39,052 nt of DNA, from assembly GCF_003429565.1 (NCBI RefSeq), contig NZ_QUAK01000042.1:1-39052 (forward strand). Reading direction: 5' to 3'. Positions within the stretch are counted from its first letter, which is position 1; each line of letters begins with the position of its first letter. Shown piece by piece: positions 14,340 to 22,753 of the stretch. The translations under genes were made by a program, and so were the position numbers. Under the pieces are notes generated by a model. The model did no database searches. It saw nothing but the letters and a program-made list of their open reading frames with translations, and was not told the DNA's origin. This stretch comes from Streptomyces triticagri (GTDB lineage: Bacteria; Actinomycetota; Actinomycetes; Streptomycetales; Streptomycetaceae).

Positions 14340-16778
14340 TCAGGAACGCCTGACGACGACCTTGTGGGTTGCGCCCTTGCTGTCGCTGAGCTTGCCGAAG
14401 GTGAGGGTGAGCGAGTCGCCGGTGGTGAACTCGGTGAGCGAAGTCGGTTTCGAGACGACCGACTTGACCGGCTGCTTCCAGGTCAGGGTCAGTCCGTCGA
14501 CGGTGCGGCTCGGATCGCTGACGCAGAGCACGGCGGTGCCGTCGCGCCGCTCGCGGATCTGCACGCTGACGGGCGCCGTGGCGGTGACCTTGCCGACGCT
14601 GCCGGCCCGCCAGAAGTTGATCCCGGTGAAGCCGAGCGAGGGCACCCGGATGCCGTGCTGCTCGGCGCCGTCGGCCAGGATCTCCAGCCATCGGCGGTCC
14701 AACGCCCGTGCGGCGGTACGCAGTTCACTGGCTCCGGGCATCAGGATGTACGCGTATCCGGCGCCCTCGGGGTCGGTGCCGTGGTCCTGCCACAGGGTGA
14801 GATAGCGGCGGGTGAACTTCTCCGGCGAGCTGCCGGCGTTGATGTCCTGCCAGGCCCCGGTGCGCTCCTCGCGCACGGCATCGATCCTGGCCCCGCGCGG
14901 GAAGACATAGCCCGCGTGGCCGGCGATCCTGGCCCAGCGCACCTTCTTGCCGGAGGCCTTCCAGCCCTGGGTCGTGGGCTGAGGGCGGCCGTCGAGGGTG
15001 AGGGACGGGGCGCCGGACTCGCCGAGGTTGCGGTTGTCGATCACCGTCTCGACAGCGGCGCCGTCGCTCGAGGTGATGTCCGAGCCGAGGCACACCACAC
15101 AGTCGTCCAGCCAGAACCAGGACTTGCGGGCGTGCATCGTCGAGTCGACGCCCTGCAGATGCTGTCCGGTGGTGCCGAACTCGCCGTCGCCCGTGCCGCC
15201 CACCCAGCGGGTGTCGGGGACGGGATTGCCCCAGTCGCCGCCGAAGCCGTCGGGGAGTTCCTTGCGGGACACGGTGATGCCGGGCAGCCGGTACGGGTCC
15301 ACCGTCGGCCAATAGGCGTCCGAGTACTGGCCGAGTCCGTGGTCGTCACCCCACCAGGAGAGCCAGCCGGAGCCGGTGTGCCAGCCACGGGCGTGCTCCT
15401 GGTTGCCGAACTCGTAGTGGGTGATGCGCTCCGAGGCCATGCTGACCGAGCCGGTCCAGTCGCGGCGGCGGTGGGTGACCCGGTCCATCTGCGCGAAGAC
15501 CCGGTGCTCGACCGGTTCCGGAGCGGCCTTGACCGCATCGTCGTCGTACAGCGCCTTGAGACGGGCCGTGGCGACCAGGTTCAGCTTGGGGTTCTCCAGG
15601 GCGGGCCCGTAGGTGTCGCGCTGCAGCCAGCCCTTGACCATGGCCGCCCAGCGCGCCTGCTCCTCGGCGCTCGCACCCTGTCCGACCAGCAGGATCGAGG
15701 ACATGATGCTGTGTGCGCGCGTGTGATCGTCTTGGGCGAGCCGATACGGGTCGCTCGCGATCAGGCCCCGGCTGATGCCGCGCGATGAGACGTTGTCCAT
15801 CATCAGGCCGTTGTGGATGAACGGCGCGACGGCCGACTCCACGGTGTCCAGGAAGAGTTGACGGTCGGGTGTGTCGACCTGCCAGCTGGAGTCGCGCAGC
15901 AGGGTGAAGAGCCGGCCGAGTCCGTCGTGCAGCACCGATCCGTAGCCGCCGATGTAGGGCACGTTGGTGTGCTGGATGAAGGAGCCGTCGTCGTAGAAGC
16001 CGTCGCCCTCGGTCACATACGGGAAGACGGGGGTGAGCGCGCTGCTGCCGAGGGCGATCTTCTCCGGAGTGCCGCCGACGATGCCGCGCAGGACGAGGCC
16101 GCGGCACAGGTCCACACGGTTCGCGCCGGTGCTGGTGCCGGTGTACTCCTCGACCGCGGAGTCCGGCAGGAAGTGGTCGACGGCGGCGCAGTAGCCGTCG
16201 ATCTGCCCGGCGGTGAGGTCGTCGTGGAACAGGACGGCGATGTCCAGGAGGGCCTGGGGTGCGCCGATCTGGAAGTTGTACCAGTTGCCGAAGGGCTCCT
16301 TGGAGGCGTGGTAGACGTCCTCGTGCAGGTGGTCGAGGCCGGTGAGGACGGCCTGCTTGAGCTTCTCGTCTCCGGTGAGCCCGGTGCCCGGCTGGTGGTA
16401 GGCCTCGGCCATGGTGCGCAGCTGGTTGAAACTGTCCTGCATCCGGGCCGAGTAGCCGTACGACTCGGTGTCCTGGTTCGGGTCGGGGTCCGCGTAGTCG
16501 AGGTCGGGCCAGAGGGAGCCGGGCTTCGGCGCCATGGTCGCGAGCAGGTCGGCGGCCTGGGTGCCGAGGGCGGCGAGCTTGGACTTGAAGGGTTCGGCGG
16601 TGGGGCCGAAGCCTTCGCCGAGTATCAAGGTGCGCCATTTGGCCCGGAGTTCGGCGAACTCGTCGTCCGGCGCAGCGGCGCGCGAGCTGCCCGCCGCGAG
16701 AGTGCCGGTGAGGCCGAGTGCGAGAGCGGTGGTGCCGGATGCCGCGAGGAAAAGGCGGCGTGAGCAGGGGGTCGTCAT
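14340..16778 (-). CDS. Secreted polysaccharide lyase family 8 (hyaluronate/chondroitin/xanthan lyase type)
   Basis: This 812-aa enzyme cleaves uronic-acid polysaccharides by beta-elimination outside the cell. A twin-arginine-like signal (CSRRLFLAASGTTALALG) spans residues 5-33. The alpha/alpha toroid follows, with NWYNFQIGAPQALLDI as the substrate-cleft aromatic patch. Then come Asn220 in TGANRVDLC and His270 and Tyr279 in IQHTNVPYIGGYG. The spacings N-50-H-9-Y equal those I recall for the catalytic Asn349/His399/Tyr408 of pneumococcal hyaluronate lyase. The C-terminal half is the beta-sandwich region. The ATG at 16778 was chosen over upstream in-frame starts because CGGAG precedes it and the Tat-type signal begins there. 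The shared operator upstream ties it to the ABC operon at 4754. Which polymer is cut cannot be told. Confidence 0.88.
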   Translation of the reverse strand: MTTPCSRRLFLAASGTTALALGLTGTLAAGSSRAAAPDDEFAELRAKWRTLILGEGFGPTAEPFKSKLAALGTQAADLLATMAPKPGSLWPDLDYADPDPNQDTESYGYSARMQDSFNQLRTMAEAYHQPGTGLTGDEKLKQAVLTGLDHLHEDVYHASKEPFGNWYNFQIGAPQALLDIAVLFHDDLTAGQIDGYCAAVDHFLPDSAVEEYTGTSTGANRVDLCRGLVLRGIVGGTPEKIALGSSALTPVFPYVTEGDGFYDDGSFIQHTNVPYIGGYGSVLHDGLGRLFTLLRDSSWQVDTPDRQLFLDTVESAVAPFIHNGLMMDNVSSRGISRGLIASDPYRLAQDDHTRAHSIMSSILLVGQGASAEEQARWAAMVKGWLQRDTYGPALENPKLNLVATARLKALYDDDAVKAAPEPVEHRVFAQMDRVTHRRRDWTGSVSMASERITHYEFGNQEHARGWHTGSGWLSWWGDDHGLGQYSDAYWPTVDPYRLPGITVSRKELPDGFGGDWGNPVPDTRWVGGTGDGEFGTTGQHLQGVDSTMHARKSWFWLDDCVVCLGSDITSSDGAAVETVIDNRNLGESGAPSLTLDGRPQPTTQGWKASGKKVRWARIAGHAGYVFPRGARIDAVREERTGAWQDINAGSSPEKFTRRYLTLWQDHGTDPEGAGYAYILMPGASELRTAARALDRRWLEILADGAEQHGIRVPSLGFTGINFWRAGSVGKVTATAPVSVQIRERRDGTAVLCVSDPSRTVDGLTLTWKQPVKSVVSKPTSLTEFTTGDSLTLTFGKLSDSKGATHKVVVRRS

Positions 16779-16874
16779 AAGAGCTCCGGAGAGGGCGGAA
16801 GACGAGAACTGCCGGATGGGGCAAGCGGTTTCTAGCACGCGCCTGCTCAAACGCTCAATAGTTCCATCCGAATC

Positions 16875-16888
16875 GATCGTTTCGATCG
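16875..16888 (-). promoter_or_regulatory. Operator motif GATCGTTTCGATCG before the PL8 gene
   Basis: This box differs by one base from the copy at 3326-3339 and includes two CGATCG palindromes separated by TTT. It is 97 bp upstream of the PL8 start. On the minus strand it also reads CGATCGATTCGG, like the secondary boxes near 3344 and 4668. Confidence 0.65.
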
Positions 16889-16899
16889 CAACGTACGAA

Positions 16900-16939
16900 A
16901 GCGGCGGGCCCGGGGCACTTCAGCCCCGAACCCGCCGCT
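16900..16939 (-). terminator. Hairpin downstream of the GH92 gene
   Basis: AGCGGCGGG (16900-16908) pairs with CCCGCCGCT (16931-16939), and inside a ccc/gaa internal loop GGGGC pairs with GCCCC. It lies about 50 bp past the GH92 stop and close to the PL8 operator. Confidence 0.6.
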
Positions 16940-16990
16940 CCGACTCCTCTACTCGGTAACGCCGGTCACTCGCTGACGCCGGTCACGCGG

Positions 16991-19900
16991 TCACTCGGGC
17001 CGCACGGGATCGCTCTCGGCGCTCGGCGCCCCGCGCCCCGCCAGGCTCTCGGCGGTGACGGTGAAGGTGTACGAGGCGCCGGCGGTGAGCCCCTTCACCT
17101 CCGCCTTCCTGGCCGATCCGCCCACCCGTGCCGGGTCGAGCGGCTCTCCGTCCCGGTACGGCGTGACCAGGTAACCGGTCACAGGAGCCCCACCGTTGAA
17201 GTCCGGCGCCTTCCACTCGACGGTGGCGCTGCCCCGACCGGCCGTGGCCTCGACCGCGGTGGGCGCCTCGGGCACCGATGGCACCGCGTCGACCTGGAAC
17301 TCACCAAGGCCGGTATTGGGCCCCGTGCCGTCCGTCGCCCGGAAGCGCACCCAGTCGAAGGACTTCATCGGGAACTTCACCGTCTTCGGGCCCTTGGCGG
17401 GCAGATCGTCCACGGTCACCTCGCTGCCGTCGGAGAAGGTGAGCACGCCGCTGCCCGCGTTGTCCCGCGTCTTGCGGTCGGTGAGGACGATCCGGTCCGC
17501 CTTGACCTTCTCGGGCCAGTCCAGCTGGACCCACGGGTTCAGTTCGCCCTTCGACGCCCAGTCCGCACCGGCCTCCGGGCCCTTGCCGGCACAGCTGTCA
17601 TGGACGTTCTTCGCCGGGTAGTCGTCGTCGTACTCGGACGAGGCGGTGGCCTTCACACCCGGCCGACAGGCCGCGTTGCCACGCAACTTGTCCCGGTCGA
17701 GGCCGATGTCCACCAGCTGTGAAGCGGTGGCGTCGCCGCTGTCCGCGGAGGTCGCGGTGACCCGTACCTCGCCGTCGCGGTGATTGATGGTCAGGGTGCC
17801 GTCGAGACCGATCTCGGCCTTCTTCGTCGGCGAACCGTCGGGTTCCGTGACCGACCAGAACACCTCCTTGAAGGTGGCGTCCTCGGGCGCGACCTTCGCC
17901 TTGAACTGCGTGTCCCCGTAGGGCTCGTCGACCTTCTCGGGACCACTCACCGAGATGTCCTGCACGAAGGTCGACTTGCGTCCCTCGGACTTCGACTCGG
18001 AGGGCGGCAGCTGCTCGGTGCCCCATTCCTTGTTCGGCTCGTCGCCCATCCACAGCTCGAGCGTGCCGCCGTCGGCGAGCTGATCGTGCCGGAACCAGGC
18101 CTTGTCCAGGCGCTTGCCGTCCAGCTTCGCGCGCTGGATGTACTGGTTCTCGGCCGAGTTGCCGTGCGTGACGATGCGGAACTGCTTGCCCTTGTTGTAG
18201 CGGGGGTCGAGCTTGATGGTGATCTCGTCGAAGACCGGCGAGGTGATGTCGTAGACGGGCTTCTGCAGGCCGGCGCCGGTGACCTCGAAGAGCCCCATGC
18301 CCATCAGGGCGCTCAGCGCGCCCATCTGCCCCTGGTCCTCGTCGAAGTGGCCGTATCCGTCGTCGGTGGCGGTGGAGCCGTACGTCTTCTCCTTGACCTG
18401 CCGCACCCAGTGCTGGGTCAGCCAGGGCTTGCCGACGTAGTTGAACAGATGGGCCATCTCGAGGCCGGGCTGATTGCCGTACGAGACGTGGCCGGCTCCG
18501 TACTCGGCGATGAAGTCGTCCTTCTCGGCCGCGGTGAACGCGTAGTTGAGCTTGTCCGCGTAGGCCGTCTCGCCGCCCATCCGGTTGGCGAGCCCCATCA
18601 CGTCGTGGGTGGTGAACCAGGTGGCCTGCCAGGAGTTCGCTTCGACGAAGTCGTCCTCGGCCAGCGGGTCGAAGGGCGTGCGCCACTCACCGTCCGCGTC
18701 GCGCGGGCGGATGAAGCCGGTGTCGTCGTCGTAGAGGTTGCGCCAGTTCCGCGAGCGGTCCGACAGGTACTTCTCGGTGTCGGTGTCGTCCCAGGCCTCG
18801 AACTCGTTGAGGCCCACGTCCTTGCCCTCGCCACCGGTGGCGGTGAACTTCACCGAGGTGACCTTGCGCCGGTCGAAGCGGACCCTCTTGTCCGAGCCGT
18901 CGGCCGGGATGTCGTCGACCCTCACGCGGGAGCCGTCACTGAACTCCAGTGTTCCGGAGCGGACGTTGCTGTCCTTGTCCGCCCGGTCGCTGAGCACCAC
19001 CTGGTGCAGGGTGCGCGGCTTGTCCCAGGTCAGCTCGATCGAGGGGGTCTTCTCGCCGTCCGAAGCCCACTCGACGTCGGTGGGCGCGCGCTGCGGCCGG
19101 CCGTCGATCGCACGGGCCGCGGTGTGCTGCTTGTCCAGCTCCGATGAGGCCTCGGCCTTCGCGTACTGGGTGGCGTTGATGCCACGCTTGCCGAGGCTGC
19201 CGGCGAACCGGGCGAGCGAGAAGTCCTGGTTCGCGTACTCCAGGGTCTGGCCGGCGCCCTGGTCGGTGGTGCCGTCGGGCACATAGCCGAGGTCGAGGTA
19301 CTCGCGATTGCCGCCGGTGCCCCAGTTCTTGTAGTCGAACCAGGCCTTGTCGTAGAGCCCGCCCATCGACTGTGCGTCCATCATCGCCTCGTAGGCCAGG
19401 TCGGTGTCGAAGTCGCGGATGCCCTTGTTGTACGCGCCCGTGATGAACGAGGTGATGGGTGAACCGCTCATCACCATCGAGTAGTTGCCCGCGACCGGGC
19501 CTCTGGGCAGCAGCCCGCCGTCCTTGTACATCTGCAGCTGCGACTTGACCAGACTGCTGTAGATCTCCGGATACGCGAGTCCGAGCACGCTGTTGAGATT
19601 CCACTGGGTCAGCCAGAGCGCGTCGTAGTTGTACATCGCGAACTCGGGTTTCCCGTCCCGGCCGGTGGGGATCCGGCCGACGCGGTCACGGCCCCAGGTG
19701 TTGTCCAGGTATGCGCCGTCGGCGTCGCTGATCATGCTGCGGCCGCACAGGACGTGGAAGAGGTCGGTGTAGAACTTCTCCTGTTGCTTCGCGGAGCCGC
19801 CGCCGACGTCGATACGGCCGAGCATCTCGTTCCACTGCTGCTGGGCGTCGGCCTTGACCGCGTCGAAGTCCCAGCCGGGCAGCTCGGATTCGAGGTTCTT

Positions 19901-20839
19901 CTTCGCTCCTTCGGCGCCGGTGAGGGACAGGCCGACCTTCATCTGCACCTGCTCGCCCTTTTTGAGGTCGTCGTAACGGACATAGGCGCCCGCGTCCTTG
20001 CCCTCGACCTCCTCGACGGGCTTGCCGTCATCGGTGAGCTCGCCGTCGGACCAGCCGCGCATCGAGTCGAAGGGCTTGTCGAAGCGGATGTCGAAGTACA
20101 GCTTGACCTTGTGGTCGGGGTCGTCCGACGGGAAGCCCTCGCCGTACTGGAGCACATGGCCGGCGATCCCGCGGTCGCTGCTGCGGGTGACATGCGCGCG
20201 CTCCATGATCGCCTCGCCGAGGTGGCCGCCGAGGTTGACCAGGATGTCGCTGCGGCCGCCCTCGGCGTACGTGTACCGGTGCAGGCCGACGCGGTCGGTG
20301 GAGGTGAGTTCCGCGTCCACGTCGTACCGGTCCAGGTGGAGCTTGTGGTAACCGGGCTCCACCACCTCGCCGTTGTCGTGGTCGACATGCGACTGCCAGC
20401 CCTTGTCCCCCTCGAGCTTGGGCACGTCACTGCCGGTGGTGGGCATCGCCTGCACGCCGGAGAGCCGCCAGTCGTGCAGGTGGCTGAAGCCCTTGACCTG
20501 GTTCTCGTTGTGCCGGTAGCCGGTGTCGCGGGAGGAGTGGGTGCTGGTGTCCGGGCGCAGCTTGACCATCCCGAACGGTCTGCTCGCCGACTGGAAGAAG
20601 AAGTAGCGGGCGATGTCGGACTCCACCCACGGGTTGACCTTGTCCACATAGTCGCCTGAGCCGTCCTGGGCCCGGGCGGCGGCCTCTGCGGGTGCGGCGT
20701 CGGGTGCCGCCGCGGCTGCGGACGCACTCGCGCCGGTCGCCGCGCCCAGGACGAGCAGCAGCACGCTGAGCAGGACGGTCAGGTGGCGGGCGGCGGTCCC
20801 TGGTCGAGTGGTTCGCCCGGTTCTGGGGCGACCTGGCAT
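16991..20839 (-). CDS. Secreted multidomain GH92 alpha-mannosidase
   Basis: This 1282-aa exo-alpha-mannosidase has an N-terminal signal (hydrophobic LTVLLSVLLLVLGAATGASA, about residues 20-40). The GH92 N-domain begins YVDKVNPWVESDIARYFF. Within the family region, an inserted F5/8-type C-like carbohydrate-binding module spans roughly 560-680. The catalytic part continues with the acid-bearing segment VEANSWQATWFTTHD (Glu near 733) and the calcium/base segment DEDQGQMGA near 835. A bacterial Ig-like domain (about 950-1045), a second F5/8-like module (1050-1183) and a C-terminal fibronectin type III domain (1185-1281) follow. The usual GNEPSH motif reads GNQPGL. The ATG at 20839 follows AGGAG. 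The mannose transporter, kinase and isomerase genes share its operator, so it probably supplies mannose from mannan or N-glycans. Confidence 0.88.
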   Translation of the reverse strand: MPGRPRTGRTTRPGTAARHLTVLLSVLLLVLGAATGASASAAAAAPDAAPAEAAARAQDGSGDYVDKVNPWVESDIARYFFFQSASRPFGMVKLRPDTSTHSSRDTGYRHNENQVKGFSHLHDWRLSGVQAMPTTGSDVPKLEGDKGWQSHVDHDNGEVVEPGYHKLHLDRYDVDAELTSTDRVGLHRYTYAEGGRSDILVNLGGHLGEAIMERAHVTRSSDRGIAGHVLQYGEGFPSDDPDHKVKLYFDIRFDKPFDSMRGWSDGELTDDGKPVEEVEGKDAGAYVRYDDLKKGEQVQMKVGLSLTGAEGAKKNLESELPGWDFDAVKADAQQQWNEMLGRIDVGGGSAKQQEKFYTDLFHVLCGRSMISDADGAYLDNTWGRDRVGRIPTGRDGKPEFAMYNYDALWLTQWNLNSVLGLAYPEIYSSLVKSQLQMYKDGGLLPRGPVAGNYSMVMSGSPITSFITGAYNKGIRDFDTDLAYEAMMDAQSMGGLYDKAWFDYKNWGTGGNREYLDLGYVPDGTTDQGAGQTLEYANQDFSLARFAGSLGKRGINATQYAKAEASSELDKQHTAARAIDGRPQRAPTDVEWASDGEKTPSIELTWDKPRTLHQVVLSDRADKDSNVRSGTLEFSDGSRVRVDDIPADGSDKRVRFDRRKVTSVKFTATGGEGKDVGLNEFEAWDDTDTEKYLSDRSRNWRNLYDDDTGFIRPRDADGEWRTPFDPLAEDDFVEANSWQATWFTTHDVMGLANRMGGETAYADKLNYAFTAAEKDDFIAEYGAGHVSYGNQPGLEMAHLFNYVGKPWLTQHWVRQVKEKTYGSTATDDGYGHFDEDQGQMGALSALMGMGLFEVTGAGLQKPVYDITSPVFDEITIKLDPRYNKGKQFRIVTHGNSAENQYIQRAKLDGKRLDKAWFRHDQLADGGTLELWMGDEPNKEWGTEQLPPSESKSEGRKSTFVQDISVSGPEKVDEPYGDTQFKAKVAPEDATFKEVFWSVTEPDGSPTKKAEIGLDGTLTINHRDGEVRVTATSADSGDATASQLVDIGLDRDKLRGNAACRPGVKATASSEYDDDYPAKNVHDSCAGKGPEAGADWASKGELNPWVQLDWPEKVKADRIVLTDRKTRDNAGSGVLTFSDGSEVTVDDLPAKGPKTVKFPMKSFDWVRFRATDGTGPNTGLGEFQVDAVPSVPEAPTAVEATAGRGSATVEWKAPDFNGGAPVTGYLVTPYRDGEPLDPARVGGSARKAEVKGLTAGASYTFTVTAESLAGRGAPSAESDPVRPE

Positions 20840-20860
20840 GGCAGTCTCCTGACACTGGGA

Positions 20861-20920
20861 GTTATCGTTACCATCAATTCCGCGACCAGGAGCCTCCCGC
20901 GCTCGACGGAGCCATGTCAA
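20861..20920 (-). promoter_or_regulatory. GH92 promoter with LacI-type operator
   Basis: GTTATCGTTACC (20861-20872) is one of three related boxes in this locus. On the minus strand a perfect -35 TTGACA (20920-20915) and a -10-like GAGGCT (20896-20891) are 18 bp apart, placing the operator just downstream of the start point. The 430-bp gap 20840-21269 holds this and the divergent transporter promoter and no gene. Confidence 0.6.
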
Positions 20921-21190
20921 TGACATCGACATGACGAGCGGTCGAACAGGCCGGCACATCAGCGGGGGCACAGGTGGCGTGGCGCGACCTCGATCCGACC
21001 TCACGCCGAGACCGCAGCCGCGACCCCAACCCCCGTTTTTCCAGCAGCACTTGGCCTCCAGCGGCACGGACGAGCCGAGCACCCACCAGCGGCGCACTCC
21101 CGCCGAGGCCGCACTCGCCGCCACCCCCGACCTCTCTCCGCCCCGCCCGCGTACCGGCCCGGGACCTCGAAGAACCCTGCCGCACACCCG

Positions 21191-21235
21191 TTGACGGCTC
21201 CGCAACACCCAGCTAACTTCCGTGTGAACGTTAAC
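21191..21235 (+). promoter_or_regulatory. Sugar-porter promoter with LacI-type operator at the start point
   Basis: A -35 TTGACG (21191-21196) and -10 TAACTT (21214-21219) are 17 bp apart. GTGAACGTTAAC (21224-21235) covers the predicted transcription start, a classic repressor position. Confidence 0.7.
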
Positions 21236-21269
21236 CCACCCACGTCCCCACCCCATCCCGGAGGCCGCC

Positions 21270-22649
21270 GTGTCCCAGGCAGCGATACCCGACGCGAGAA
21301 GCGTGGGCAGGTCCACGAAACGGATCTACTTCTTCGGCGCCCTCGGTGGCCTGCTCTTCGGCTACGACACCGGAGTCATCGCCGGCGCCCTGCTCTACAT
21401 CCGCGACGAACTGGGCCTCACGCCGCTCGCCGAGGGCTTCGTCGTCAGCTCGCTCCTGGTGGGCGCGATGGCCGGGGCGACCGCCGCGGGCCGGCTCGCC
21501 GACTCCCTCGGCCGCCGCCGCGTCGGCATGGCCGCGGCCGTCGCCTTCAGCGTGGGCGCACTCGCCGCCGGCCTCGCCCCGAACGTCATCCTGCTCGTCG
21601 CCGCCCGCGTACTGCTCGGCCTCGGCGTGGGCGCGGCCTCGGTGGTCGTTCCGCTCTACCTCTCCGAGATGGCCTCGACCCACATCCGCGGCGCCGTGTC
21701 CTCCCTCAACCAGCTGATGATCACCGTCGGCATCTTCGTCGCCTACGTCACCAACTCGCTGCTCGCCGGCGCCGAGGCCTGGCGCTGGATGCTGGGCCTC
21801 GCCATCGTGCCCTCGATCGTGATGCTCGCGGGCCTGATCGTGATGCCCGAAACACCGCGCTGGCTCCTTCGCAACGGCCGCGAGGCCGAAGCCCGCGAGG
21901 TCCTCGCCCGCACCCGCGGCGCAGACCGCGTCGACGCCGAACTGGCCGAGATCCAACAGGTGGAAGCCGCCTCGAAGGAACAGGCCGGCCTGCGCGAGGT
22001 GTTCGCACCCTGGCTGCGCCCGGCCCTCGTGGTCGGCATCGGCCTCGCCGTACTCAACCAGGTCGTCGGCATCAACACGATCATCTACTACGCACCCACG
22101 ACACTCACCAACGTCGGCTTCAGCGACTCCGCCGCGATCTACGCCAACACCGGCATCGGCGCGATCAACATGCTGATGACCCTGGTCGCGATCTGGCTGA
22201 TCGACAAGGTCGGCCGCAAGCGACTGCTCCTGACCGGCGCTGTGTGCATGTGCACCAGCCTCACCGTCCTGGCCGCGACCTCCCTCCTGCTGCCGGAACC
22301 GGACGGGATGGGCCTGGTCGGCCTGATCACCCTGGCCTGCCTCGCCGCCTTCATCATCAGCTTCTCCGCCTCCTGGGGAGCGGTCTGCTGGGTCGTCATC
22401 AGCGAGGTCTTCCCGCTGCACGTACGCGGCGCCGCGGTCGGCTTCTGCACCATGCTGCTCTGGGCCGCCAACTTCATCGTCTCCCTGAGCTTCCCCGTCC
22501 TGCTCGACGCCGTCGGCATCGGCTGGCTCTTCCTCGGCTTCGCCGCCATCTGCGCGTACGCCAACTTCTTCACCCGCCGCTTCGTCGTCGAGACCAAGGG
22601 ACGCAGCCTCGAGGACATCGAACTCGACCTGCGCGCCCGGGCGAGCTGA
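21270..22649 (+). CDS. MFS sugar porter (sugar:H+ symporter), probable mannose importer
   Basis: This 459-aa, 12-helix transporter belongs to the sugar-porter family (XylE/GalP/GLUT). Diagnostic motifs are FFGALGGLLFGYDTGVIAGAL in helix 1, GRLADSLGRRR after helix 2, PETPRWLL after helix 6, QVVGINTIIYYAPT in helix 7, and VETKGRSLEDIE at the C-terminus. The GTG at 21270 follows GGAGG. It is divergent from the GH92 mannosidase gene and upstream of isomerase and kinase genes. All three units share an operator, which makes free mannose the best-supported substrate. Specificity between mannose and other hexoses cannot be read from sequence. Confidence 0.92.
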   Translation: MSQAAIPDARSVGRSTKRIYFFGALGGLLFGYDTGVIAGALLYIRDELGLTPLAEGFVVSSLLVGAMAGATAAGRLADSLGRRRVGMAAAVAFSVGALAAGLAPNVILLVAARVLLGLGVGAASVVVPLYLSEMASTHIRGAVSSLNQLMITVGIFVAYVTNSLLAGAEAWRWMLGLAIVPSIVMLAGLIVMPETPRWLLRNGREAEAREVLARTRGADRVDAELAEIQQVEAASKEQAGLREVFAPWLRPALVVGIGLAVLNQVVGINTIIYYAPTTLTNVGFSDSAAIYANTGIGAINMLMTLVAIWLIDKVGRKRLLLTGAVCMCTSLTVLAATSLLLPEPDGMGLVGLITLACLAAFIISFSASWGAVCWVVISEVFPLHVRGAAVGFCTMLLWAANFIVSLSFPVLLDAVGIGWLFLGFAAICAYANFFTRRFVVETKGRSLEDIELDLRARAS

Positions 22650-22684
22650 CCCTTGCGGGGCGCCCCGCCGTCATACGGACCGCC

Positions 22685-22725
22685 TTGACGGCGGGCGCCC
22701 CCCGCACCGTAGAGTTAACGATAAC
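22685..22725 (+). promoter_or_regulatory. Isomerase-kinase promoter with LacI-type operator
   Basis: TTGACG (22685-22690) and TAGAGT (22710-22715) are 19 bp apart, a long spacer. GTTAACGATAAC (22714-22725) overlaps the -10 box and start point. It is the reverse complement of GTTATCGTTAAC and so matches the GH92 and porter sites. Confidence 0.65.
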
Positions 22726-22753
22726 ATTCACAGTTACGACCCCGGAGAGTGCC

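Noticed and set aside
20914..20926. Palindrome ATGTCA-a-TGACAT as a GntR-type operator
   Set aside because: Short, and its sequence is explained by the overlapping TTGACA -35 box of the GH92 promoter; no second copy was seen.
20840..21316. N-terminal extension of the GH92 frame to 21316
   Set aside because: The signal peptide and AGGAG-preceded ATG at 20839 mark the start; the extension would cover both divergent promoters and two operators.
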